Assembly (NCBI GenBank): GCA_905202055.1
Contig: CAJKQK010000004.1
Location: 1 to 64,000 of the forward strand
From: an uncultured Oxalobacter sp.
GTDB taxonomy: Bacteria; Pseudomonadota; Gammaproteobacteria; Burkholderiales; Burkholderiaceae_D
Direction of reading: 5' to 3'
DNA: 64,000 bases
The notes under the pieces were generated by a model. The model saw nothing but the letters and a program-made list of their open reading frames with translations, had not been told where the DNA came from and ran no database searches. This document shows, piece after piece, positions 55,722-64,000 of this stretch. The translations under genes were made by a program, and so were the position numbers. Positions within the stretch are counted from its first letter, which is position 1, and every line of letters starts with the position of its first letter.

Positions 55722-56033
55722 ATGTACGCGGTCATAAAAACCGGCGGCAAACAATACAAAGTTGTCGCAGGCAAAAAATATAAAGTAGAACAGATACCGG
55801 CAGACATTGGTTCCGAAATCACTCTCGATCAGGTTCTGGCAGTAGGCGAAGGCGAATCCATTCGCTTCGGCGCTCCACTGGTTGACGGTGCCAAGGTTCA
55901 GGCTACGGTTGTAGCACAAGGTCGCCACGACAAGGTCAAGATTTTCAAGATGCGCCGTCGCAAACATTACCAGAAGCGTCAGGGTCATCGTCAGAATTAC
56001 ACTGAACTGCAAATCGTTTCGATCAATGCTTGA
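55722..56033 (+). CDS. rplU: 50S ribosomal protein L21
   Basis: 103 residues: [59 protein letters not shown], the standard L21 pattern. First gene of rplU-rpmA-obgE. A -10-like TATAAT (about 55650) lies upstream. Confidence 0.97.
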   Translation: MYAVIKTGGKQYKVVAGKKYKVEQIPADIGSEITLDQVLAVGEGESIRFGAPLVDGAKVQATVVAQGRHDKVKIFKMRRRKHYQKRQGHRQNYTELQIVSINA

Positions 56034-56092
56034 TACCGGCCTTGATTCATTGTTTGAATCAGGTCATAAAGAATTTATACTGGAGTTTTAAA

Positions 56093-56359
56093 ATGGCACA
56101 TAAAAAAGGCGGCGGTACCACCCGCAACGGTCGTGAATCCGAATCGAAACGACTGGGCGTAAAAGTTTACGGTGGACAGGCCATCAACGCTGGCAGCATC
56201 ATCATGCGTCAACGCGGCACGACCATCCATCCTGGCGAAAACGTCGGAATGGGCAAAGACCACACCCTGTTTGCTTTGGTCAACGGTACGGTCAAATTCG
56301 TTCGCAAGGGCGAAGCCAACAAACATTTTGCAATGGTTGTTCCTGCAGCTGCTGCATAA
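56093..56359 (+). CDS. rpmA: 50S ribosomal protein L27
   Basis: 88 residues starting [20 protein letters not shown], the L27 tail that reaches the peptidyl-transferase centre. There is no Firmicutes-type N-terminal extension. A good TGGAG ribosome site supports the ATG at 56093. Confidence 0.97.
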   Translation: MAHKKGGGTTRNGRESESKRLGVKVYGGQAINAGSIIMRQRGTTIHPGENVGMGKDHTLFALVNGTVKFVRKGEANKHFAMVVPAAAA

Positions 56360-56406
56360 AAACTGTTTAGGGGCTTGATTCATGCGAGCCTTTTCAGACA
56401 CGAGAG

Positions 56407-56431
56407 GGCTCTGCCGATGGCAGAGCCTTTT
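56407..56431 (+). terminator. Hairpin between rpmA and obgE
   Basis: Stem GGCTCTGCC / GGCAGAGCC with a 3-nt loop followed by TTTT. It may partly terminate after the ribosomal genes and lower obgE expression. Confidence 0.6.
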
Positions 56432-56439
56432 CATATTGA

Positions 56440-57558
<1,119 letters not shown>

Positions 57559-57575
57559 AGCTTGACTCCGCCATC

Positions 57576-58694
57576 ATGAATTCGGTCATACAAAACGCAC
57601 AACGCCTCATCATCAAGGTCGGCTCTTCTCTTGTCACCAACGACGGACACGGTCTGGATCACGCTGCAATATCAAAATGGTCAGACCAGATCGCCCGGCT
57701 GCGACTGCAGGGAAAAGAAGTCGTTCTGGTCAGTTCGGGTGCAATTGCAGAAGGGATGCTGCAACTTGGCTTTGAAAAACGCCCTAATGACATTCATGAA
57801 TTGCAGGCGTGTGCGGCAGTTGGCCAAATGGGGCTTGCGCAGATATACCAGACCAGTTTTCAGACGCATGGATTACAGACTGCGCAGGTTTTGCTGACAC
57901 ATGCCGACCTCGCTGATCGTGAACGTTATCTGAATGCGCGCTCGACTCTGTTCACCCTGCTTCGTCTGGGCGTCATTCCAATCATTAATGAAAACGATAC
58001 GGTTGTAACCGATGAAATCAAGTTCGGCGACAACGATACGCTTGGCGCCCTTGTTGCCAATTTGATCGAGGCGGACGCCCTGATTATTCTGACTGATCAG
58101 AGAGGTCTGTTTACGGCCGATCCACGCAAGAATCCCGATGCAAAATTCGTGACGGTTGCCCAGGCGGGCGATCCTGAACTGGAAGAAATGGCTGGAGGCG
58201 CGGGCAGCAGTATCGGCCGTGGTGGCATGCTGACCAAGATACTGGCCGCCAAACGTGCTTCAAGCTCGGGCGCCCATACTGTTATTGCATGGGGACGCGA
58301 AAACGATGCGCTAGTCCGTCTGGCGAATGGCGAACTGATCGGTACGCAATTAGTCGCTCCAAACAGTCATTTGCAAGCCCGCAAACAATGGATGGCCGAT
58401 CATTTGCAAACAGCGGGAAGCGCCATTCTCGATTCCGGCGCAGTTCAGAAAGTCATCCACGAAGGAAAATCCCTTCTGCCGATTGGTGTAACACGCATTA
58501 AAGGCGAATTCGGCCGTGGTGAAATTATTTCCTGTCTGGATGAATCGGGCAGGGAAATCGCAAGAGGCCTTTCAAATTATTCCAGTGCGGAAGCTCTGCT
58601 GATTTTACGTCACAAGTCATCAGACTTCATGACGATTCTGGGATATGACGGCGCACCCGAACTCATACACAGGGATAATATGATCGTTCTTTGA
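57576..58694 (+). CDS. proB: Glutamate 5-kinase
   Basis: 372 residues. First step of proline synthesis. The amino acid kinase domain has [17 protein letters not shown] (about 11-27), [11 protein letters not shown] (about 51-61), [41 protein letters not shown] (about 134-174) and [15 protein letters not shown] (about 213-227). A C-terminal PUA domain (about 280-365) is present. proA is not adjacent. Confidence 0.97.
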   Translation: MNSVIQNAQRLIIKVGSSLVTNDGHGLDHAAISKWSDQIARLRLQGKEVVLVSSGAIAEGMLQLGFEKRPNDIHELQACAAVGQMGLAQIYQTSFQTHGLQTAQVLLTHADLADRERYLNARSTLFTLLRLGVIPIINENDTVVTDEIKFGDNDTLGALVANLIEADALIILTDQRGLFTADPRKNPDAKFVTVAQAGDPELEEMAGGAGSSIGRGGMLTKILAAKRASSSGAHTVIAWGRENDALVRLANGELIGTQLVAPNSHLQARKQWMADHLQTAGSAILDSGAVQKVIHEGKSLLPIGVTRIKGEFGRGEIISCLDESGREIARGLSNYSSAEALLILRHKSSDFMTILGYDGAPELIHRDNMIVL

Positions 58695-58706
58695 ATCACC
58701 TCAGGA

Positions 58707-59321
58707 TTACATTCCGTCGACACGCCATGTGTTTTTATTCTTGATGGAGCGGTTGTATTTGATCCGGAAAATCATATTTTCTTTTTTACCGGCTATCGCT
58801 CTTTCTTCACAAAAATAATCCTGTGCCAACACCCCGTGCGGTCTGTTGGAAGAATAAAATTGAATGTCACGCCATCTGGCGTGTTTGGATACAGACCATT
58901 TTCCGTCTTTAGAGCCGTAAGCATATCTTTTGACTTCAAACGTTGAGCATTTCATGCCCTCATACGTGATATTGACGGCTCCGGCACGGCTTTTGGAAAC
59001 CATCGTATAACGGATTTCATCTTCTCCGACCGTCAGGGAATGACTGTCGATAAAAAATTCCTGTGTCTGGGTCGGACTGACTTCAAAGGGGAGAAGATTT
59101 TCTTCTTTCGGAAAAGCCGGAAGGACAAGTGGCATTTCTTTTTTTACTTTCGGAGCCTCTTCTTCATCTTCGTCAAGGCCCCGTTCGCCAAAGAAAATTT
59201 CAGCATGCGCGGCATGAATGCTGGCAGAGACAATCATCGCTGCCAGCAGTATTCTTGCCAATGTTTTCAGATAGCCAGAAAATCTATTTCGTATCCGTTC
59301 CACCATCTTTGACGGCTCCAT
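58707..59321 (-). CDS. CNP1-like family protein (secreted)
   Basis: 204 residues from the ATG at 59321, or 199 from 59306. The signal peptide ([20 protein letters not shown]) is followed by an acidic stretch ([11 protein letters not shown]) and a domain with [42 protein letters not shown] (about 67-108), [17 protein letters not shown] and [10 protein letters not shown]. This is the CNP1-like family, seen mostly in beta-proteobacteria; it was named from a cryptic neisserial protein and its function is unknown. It overlaps the end of rppH by up to 38 bp and is probably translated with it. Confidence 0.8.
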   Translation of the reverse strand: MEPSKMVERIRNRFSGYLKTLARILLAAMIVSASIHAAHAEIFFGERGLDEDEEEAPKVKKEMPLVLPAFPKEENLLPFEVSPTQTQEFFIDSHSLTVGEDEIRYTMVSKSRAGAVNITYEGMKCSTFEVKRYAYGSKDGKWSVSKHARWRDIQFYSSNRPHGVLAQDYFCEERAIAGKKENMIFRIKYNRSIKNKNTWRVDGM

Positions 59322-59889
59322 TTTCTTTCACTCTCTCAATGGTTTTTCTATCTTTTGCAGGCATACTGGATTGAGGAGTGTAAATCCTGAAATAATTCTG
59401 GTTATCAGGCCTGGGCGCCGGGTTCAGAAAACGTGACAATTCCTGTAACGCTTTCAAATAGACGTCGCGCTTGAATTCGATCACGACATCCAGCGGTACC
59501 CAATACTGGTGCCAGCGCCATGCATCGAACTCAGGAGTATTCGTTATTCTGAGATTGATATCGCTGTCGCGACCAACCATCCGCAACAAAAACCAGATTT
59601 GTTTTTGCCCACGATAATGCCCCCTGATCTCCCGACGGATGAAATGGGGAGGAACCTCATAACGCAGCCAGTTTCGGGTACGCCCGACAACCTTGACATG
59701 TTCCTGACGCAAGCCGGTTTCTTCCTGCAATTCACGATACATCGCCTGTTCAGGCGTTTCGCCATACTTGATGCCGCCCTGTGGAAATTGCCAGGAATGT
59801 TCCTTGACCCGTTTACCCCACCAGACTTCATTATTGGTGTTAAGCAGAATAATACCGACGTTGGGGCGGTAACCTTCACGGTCCAACAT
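59284..59889 (-). CDS. rppH: RNA pyrophosphohydrolase
   Basis: 201 residues. Nudix enzyme that converts 5'-triphosphate mRNA ends to monophosphate, starting RNase E decay. Start [46 protein letters not shown] (about 32-60) contains the Nudix box with the RppH-type QFPQGGI lead. [21 protein letters not shown] (about 122-142) is also typical. Divergent from proS. Confidence 0.95.
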   Translation of the reverse strand: MLDREGYRPNVGIILLNTNNEVWWGKRVKEHSWQFPQGGIKYGETPEQAMYRELQEETGLRQEHVKVVGRTRNWLRYEVPPHFIRREIRGHYRGQKQIWFLLRMVGRDSDINLRITNTPEFDAWRWHQYWVPLDVVIEFKRDVYLKALQELSRFLNPAPRPDNQNYFRIYTPQSSMPAKDRKTIERVKENGAVKDGGTDTK

Positions 59890-60084
59890 TTTTCACCTCA
59901 ATGTCTCTGCAGAGTGTCATTTCACCCGTTCCGTCTTTGCTTACCGACAAGACTCTTTACGCTAGTTACAACAAAACAAACATCTATTTTGCCTGATTAG
60001 ACGAACTGTGAACGCATCTGCCAGCCAATCCTTTAAAATTACAGGAATTATAACCCTGTTACGTCAATAAAAGAATTCACTCTT

Positions 60085-61824
60085 ATGCGCGCATCACAAT
60101 TTTTTATCTCTACTCTGAAAGAGGCTCCAGCGGACGCTGAAATTATCAGTCATAAACTCATGGTCAGAACCGGCATGATCCGACGTCTCGGATCCGGTAT
60201 CTACGCCTATATGCCAATGGGTTTGCGCGTCATTCACAAAATTGAAAACATCATCCGGGAAGAAATGAATCGTGCCGGAGCGGTCGAATTGCTGATGCCA
60301 CTCGTCCAGCCTGCAGAACTCTGGCAGGAAACCGGACGCTGGCAGAAATACGGGCCAGAACTCCTGCGCATCAAGGACAGGCATGATCGTGATTTCATTA
60401 TCCAGCCAACCTCGGAAGAAGTGATTACCGACATTGCACGCAATGTCATCAAATCCTATCGACAGTTGCCGATCAATTTTTATCATATCCAGACGAAATT
60501 CCGTGACGAACGACGTCCGCGTTTCGGTTTGATGCGTGGCCGTGAATTCACGATGAAGGATGCGTATTCTTTCGACCGCGATATCGAAGGACTGAAAAAA
60601 TCGTATCAGATCATGTTCGATGCCTATGTCAAAATCTTTACCCGTTTCGGCCTCAAATTCCGTCCGGTTGCAGCGGACAATGGTGCCATTGGCGGCTCAG
60701 GTTCGCACGAGTTTCACGTTATTGCAGAAACCGGTGAAGACGCACTGGTTTATTCGAGGGAATCGGAATATGCCGCCAATATGGAAGCGGCTGTTGCACT
60801 TCCGCCATCTGCGGCACGTGCGGCAGCAAGCCAGCCGATGCAAAAAGTGGCCACACCGGGTCAGAAAGCCTGTGAAGATGTCACCAATTTCCTTAATCAG
60901 CCCCTTTCCCGGTCGCTGAAAGTCATCGCCACCATCCGCACGGACATTGCCGAAGGCGAAAAAGGACATTTCGTCGTTATCCTGATGCGTGGAGATCATG
61001 ACCTGAACGAGGTTAAAACACAAAAAATCATCGGTGAGTTCCGTTTTGCCAGTGAAAGTGAAATCCTTCATCATCTGGGATGTCCTGCAGGCTACCTTGG
61101 GCCGACCGGCCTTGAAAAACGGGAAGATATCGCACTTTATGCCGATCATGCGGTGACTGTCATGAGCGACTTCATCTGCGGTGCCAATGAAAAAGACATG
61201 CATTTTACCGGCGTCAACTGGGAGCGCGACCTGCCATTGCCTGCAAATATCGCTGACTTCCGCAATGTTGTCGAAGGCGATCCATCTCCAGACGGCAAGG
61301 GAACGCTTGCCATTCAAAGAGGCATCGAGGTAGGTCACGTTTTCCAGCTCGGAACACGTTATTCAGAAGATATGAATGCGAGTTATCTCGACGAAAACGG
61401 AAAACCTCAATTGATGCAAATGGGCTGTTATGGAATCGGCGTTACCCGCATTGTGGGTGCGGCTATTGAACAGAATAATGATGACAAGGGCATTATCTGG
61501 CCGACATCCATCGCGCCTTTTGAAGTCGTTCTGTGTCCGTTGGGGTACGATCGCAGTGAAGCAGTTAAAAAGACAGCGGATGAACTGTATGAATCTCTCA
61601 AACAATCGGGCATCGATGTTATCATGGATGATCGTGGTGAACGCCCGGGTGTCATGTTCTCCGACTGGGAACTGATCGGTGTGCCTCACCGGATTGTTAT
61701 CGGTGACCGTGGCTTGAAAGATGGCAAGCTTGAATATCAGGGCAGACGGGATAAAGAAGCTACGGCGATGCCGGTTGAGGATATGGCACCATTTGTCATT
61801 GCCAAAGTAGCATCTGAAAAATGA
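60085..61824 (+). CDS. proS: Prolyl-tRNA synthetase (bacterial type)
   Basis: 579 residues, class II. N-terminus [20 protein letters not shown]; motif 1 [30 protein letters not shown] (about 47-76), motif 2 [25 protein letters not shown] (about 139-163), the editing insertion (about 220-390) and motif 3 [18 protein letters not shown] (about 446-463). Length is normal. Followed by an intrinsic terminator. Confidence 0.97.
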   Translation: MRASQFFISTLKEAPADAEIISHKLMVRTGMIRRLGSGIYAYMPMGLRVIHKIENIIREEMNRAGAVELLMPLVQPAELWQETGRWQKYGPELLRIKDRHDRDFIIQPTSEEVITDIARNVIKSYRQLPINFYHIQTKFRDERRPRFGLMRGREFTMKDAYSFDRDIEGLKKSYQIMFDAYVKIFTRFGLKFRPVAADNGAIGGSGSHEFHVIAETGEDALVYSRESEYAANMEAAVALPPSAARAAASQPMQKVATPGQKACEDVTNFLNQPLSRSLKVIATIRTDIAEGEKGHFVVILMRGDHDLNEVKTQKIIGEFRFASESEILHHLGCPAGYLGPTGLEKREDIALYADHAVTVMSDFICGANEKDMHFTGVNWERDLPLPANIADFRNVVEGDPSPDGKGTLAIQRGIEVGHVFQLGTRYSEDMNASYLDENGKPQLMQMGCYGIGVTRIVGAAIEQNNDDKGIIWPTSIAPFEVVLCPLGYDRSEAVKKTADELYESLKQSGIDVIMDDRGERPGVMFSDWELIGVPHRIVIGDRGLKDGKLEYQGRRDKEATAMPVEDMAPFVIAKVASEK

Positions 61825-61877
61825 TGGAGTAAAGCTTCTGAAACCGACATTCCCCGGGTACCGCCTTATCGTCAGAA

Positions 61878-61911
61878 TAAAAAAACGCCAGATTGCTCTG
61901 GCGTTTTTTTA
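61878..61911. terminator. Intrinsic terminator after proS
   Basis: Stem AAAAAACGCCAGA / TCTGGCGTTTTTT with a 3-5 nt loop. It can also end transcripts from the SWIB gene on the minus strand. Confidence 0.85.
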
Positions 61912-62041
61912 TTGAACTGGCTGGAAACGCAAGTTACTTATTGCATGGCACCGTTAAAAGCATTCTCTTTCGCACGGGAAAAACTCCGCCACGCCAGCAG
62001 AAACCGGCCTTCATCCCAGCCTTTCGAACACTGGTCGACGC

Positions 62042-62428
62042 TTATTTCAGTTGAGCGGAAACCAGTTTTGTCATTTCAAACATGGAAACCTGTTTTTTGC
62101 CACCGAAAACCGGTTTCAGTTTATCGTCGGCATTGATCATGCGGCGATTGTCCTTGTCCTGCAAATTGTATTTCTTGATGTAATCCCATACTTTTTTGGT
62201 CACCTCAGTACGCGGCAAAGGCGATGCACCCACAATAGCTGCCAGCATGGCCGTAGGAGTAACCGGTTTCATGAATGCGGCATTTGGGGTACGTTTCTTT
62301 GCTGGTGCTGCGGCTTTAGCCGCTTTTACGGGAGCTTTTTTAGCAGGTGCAGCGCTTTTTTTGGCTGGTTCTGCTTTTTTGGCTGGAGATGCTTTTTTTG
62401 GTTTTGCTGCAGATTTTGTTGTTGCCAT
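62042..62428 (-). CDS. SWIB/MDM2-domain protein with histone H1-like tail
   Basis: 128 residues. Residues 1-50 are a Lys/Ala/Pro tail built from PAKK repeats, like eukaryotic H1 or bacterial AlgP/Hc1 tails. Residues about 53-128 form a SWIB domain: FMKPVTPTAMLAAIVGASPL, PRTEVTKKVWDYIKKYNLQD, RRMINADDKLKPVFGGKKQV, SMFEMTKLVSAQL. Such fusions are known in betaproteobacteria and chlamydiae, and a nucleoid role is suspected but unproven. It lies between convergent proS and ffh. Confidence 0.88.
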   Translation of the reverse strand: MATTKSAAKPKKASPAKKAEPAKKSAAPAKKAPVKAAKAAAPAKKRTPNAAFMKPVTPTAMLAAIVGASPLPRTEVTKKVWDYIKKYNLQDKDNRRMINADDKLKPVFGGKKQVSMFEMTKLVSAQLK

Positions 62429-62653
62429 AACGATGCCTCATATACAAAGTACGAAAGGGAATTTATGTAACTTGCTGCAGGAACAAATATAGGTGCTAAA
62501 TCCGGCAGAATGCAAGCACTTTTTCCCCATCCTTTAACAAAGTGTGGCTATTGTGCTTCTTTATGTGGCAAACAAGACATCAAACCCAAATTTTTTAACG
62601 GTAGAAACGCCAATTTATTGATTTAAAAGATGTTCTCCATGCCTCAAAATCAC

Positions 62654-64000
62654 CTAGCGCATACCCGGCATCATCCCTTTCAGGCCACGCATCATTTTCA
62701 TCATTCCGCCGCCTCTCATTTTTTTCATCATTGATTGCATTTGCTCAAACTGGGACAACAACCGGTTGACATCCTGTACCTGAACGCCTGCCCCTGCAGC
62801 AATTCGACGTTTCCGGACGGCCTTGATAATGTCAGGTTTGCTTCGTTCCTGCGGTGTCATGGAATTGATGATTCCTTCCATTCTTCGAATCTGTTTGGCT
62901 GCCTGATCCATATTCGCTCCGGCAGCAGCTTGCTGAAACTGTGCAGGCATCTTGCTCATCATGCCGGACAATCCGCCCATGTTTTTCATTTGGCCAAGTT
63001 GTGCCTGGAAATCGTTGAGATCGAAACGGCCACCGACTTTCAGTTTCTTTTCCAGTGCCTGAGCCGCCTGGATATCGACATTTTTGCGTGCTTCCTCAAC
63101 CAGCGCGAGAATATCGCCCATACCGAGAATACGGTTGGCCATCCGGACCGGATCGAATTCTTCGAGCCCATCCAATTTCTCAGAAACACCGACGAATTTG
63201 ACAGGCTTGCCGGTAATATGCCTGACCGACAAGGCAGCCCCGCCACGCGAATCGCCATCGAGCTTCGTCAAAACGATCCCGGTCAGGGGCAATGCATCGT
63301 TAAAACTTTTGGCGACATTGATGGCATCCTGCCCAAGCATGGCATCGACAACAAACAGGGTTTCTATAGGTGAGAGAGTTTTATGCAATCCGGAGATTTC
63401 CTGCATCATCTGCTCATCGATACCCAAACGACCGGCCGTATCGACAATCATGACATCATAAAAATGACGTTTGGCATGATCCAGTGCCGCTTTCGCTATC
63501 TGGATGGGTTCAGATACATCGGATGCATAGAAGTCGACACCGCTTTGTCCCGATACTGTTTCCAGCTGCCTGATCGCTGCAGGACGGTACACGTCAGTTG
63601 AAACAGTCAGTACTTTTTTCTTTTTTTCCTGTTTCAGATATCGGGCCAGTTTACCGACTGTCGTCGTTTTACCGACCCCTTGAAGACCAGCCATGAGGAT
63701 AATCGCCGGAGGCTGCGTCGCAAAATTCAGTTGTGACGCCTTTTCTCCAAGATCGGCCCCCATTATCTGGGACAATTCCTGCTGGACGACACCGACAAGA
63801 GCCTGTCCCGGCGACAATGAATCCATTACCTCTTTACCGACAGCCTTTTCACGGACTTTACCGATAAAGCTCTTCACGACAGGCAACGCAACGTCAGCTT
63901 CAAGAAGAGCCAGACGGACTTCCCGAAGCATTTCCGCAGTGTTGGTTTCCGTTAAACGGGCCTCGCCACGAATGGTTTTAACGACCTTGGCCAGCCGCTG
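62654..64000 (-). CDS. ffh: Signal recognition particle protein Ffh (partial, N-terminus beyond the window)
   Basis: The visible part covers 448 codons up to the right edge and continues: QRLAKVVKTIRGEARLTETN leads into TAEMLREVRLALLEADVALP. NG domain: GLQGVGKTTTVGKLARYL (G1), DTAGRLGIDEQM (G3), TKLDGDSRGGAALSV (G4). The Met-rich M domain ends MKKMRGGGMMKMMRGLKGM, binding signal sequences and 4.5S RNA. Only about 10-15 N-terminal residues are missing. In many proteobacteria ffh sits beside rpsP; here they are about 60 kb apart. Confidence 0.97.
   Translation of the reverse strand, partial: QRLAKVVKTIRGEARLTETNTAEMLREVRLALLEADVALPVVKSFIGKVREKAVGKEVMDSLSPGQALVGVVQQELSQIMGADLGEKASQLNFATQPPAIILMAGLQGVGKTTTVGKLARYLKQEKKKKVLTVSTDVYRPAAIRQLETVSGQSGVDFYASDVSEPIQIAKAALDHAKRHFYDVMIVDTAGRLGIDEQMMQEISGLHKTLSPIETLFVVDAMLGQDAINVAKSFNDALPLTGIVLTKLDGDSRGGAALSVRHITGKPVKFVGVSEKLDGLEEFDPVRMANRILGMGDILALVEEARKNVDIQAAQALEKKLKVGGRFDLNDFQAQLGQMKNMGGLSGMMSKMPAQFQQAAAGANMDQAAKQIRRMEGIINSMTPQERSKPDIIKAVRKRRIAAGAGVQVQDVNRLLSQFEQMQSMMKKMRGGGMMKMMRGLKGMMPGMR

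Overview
The window is a stretch of chromosome from an Oxalobacter species (Betaproteobacteria, Burkholderiales, Oxalobacteraceae), very close to O. formigenes. The main evidence is a 568-residue oxalyl-CoA decarboxylase (oxc, 48758-50464) and a 418-residue oxalate:formate antiporter (oxlT, 37972-39228). Both keep every published key residue I could place by counting: Glu56, Tyr120, Glu121, Ser553 and Arg555 in Oxc, and Arg272 and Lys355 in OxlT. The species assignment rests on recalled sequences, not a search. Gene order elsewhere is typically betaproteobacterial: rpsP-rimM-trmD-rplS, purM/perM-hda-HAD-pcnB-folK, and rplU-rpmA-obgE-proB-CNP1-rppH-proS.

Layout. 1-5.5 kb: ribosome/tRNA-modification operon, the rhodoquinone methyltransferase rquA, ackA, tsaD and tRNA-Lys. 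5.6-19.4 kb is more accessory: an unrecognised protein, an AEC transporter beside a benzoylformate-decarboxylase-like ThDP enzyme, a broken EAL gene, a frameshifted DUF2461 gene, an epimerase, an unusual AAA+ ATPase, a radical SAM protein, an acetate transporter (satP), a GGDEF remnant and a hybrid sensor kinase. 19.9-36.8 kb: putP, tRNA-fMet, a NUDIX hydrolase, an orphan TIR-like protein, aat, pyrD, tas, gst, an M48 lipoprotein, glnS, an orphan NarL-type regulator, plsY, an EEP-family protein, xerD, a damaged ogt, queG, tsaE, amiC and tRNA-Arg(CCG). 36.8-37.9 kb is a gene-poor decayed stretch. 37.9-51.8 kb holds oxlT, purM, perM through folK, panB, a molbindin, carbonic anhydrase, a spermidine-synthase-like protein, oxc, a PAP2 phosphatase and tRNA-Arg(CCU). 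52-64 kb: uup, murJ, the rplU-proS block, a SWIB-domain protein and the C-terminal part of ffh.

How it works together. OxlT exchanges oxalate for formate and Oxc decarboxylates oxalyl-CoA. Together they consume a proton inside the cell and generate the proton-motive force. The formyl-CoA transferase gene (frc) is not in the window. SatP and AckA fit the use of acetate as carbon source. RquA points to rhodoquinone-based anaerobic electron transfer.

The most striking unexplained structure is regulatory. Upstream of oxc are four FNR/CRP-like 14-bp palindromes at exact 24-bp intervals (50548, 50572, 50596, 50620). Upstream of oxlT is an AT-rich ladder of CATAT-headed units on a roughly 17-bp period (39347-39578). 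There are also several decayed genes (EAL, GGDEF, DUF2461, ogt) and a perfect 36-bp palindrome inside murJ. I found no rRNA genes, CRISPR arrays, insertion sequences or prophage.
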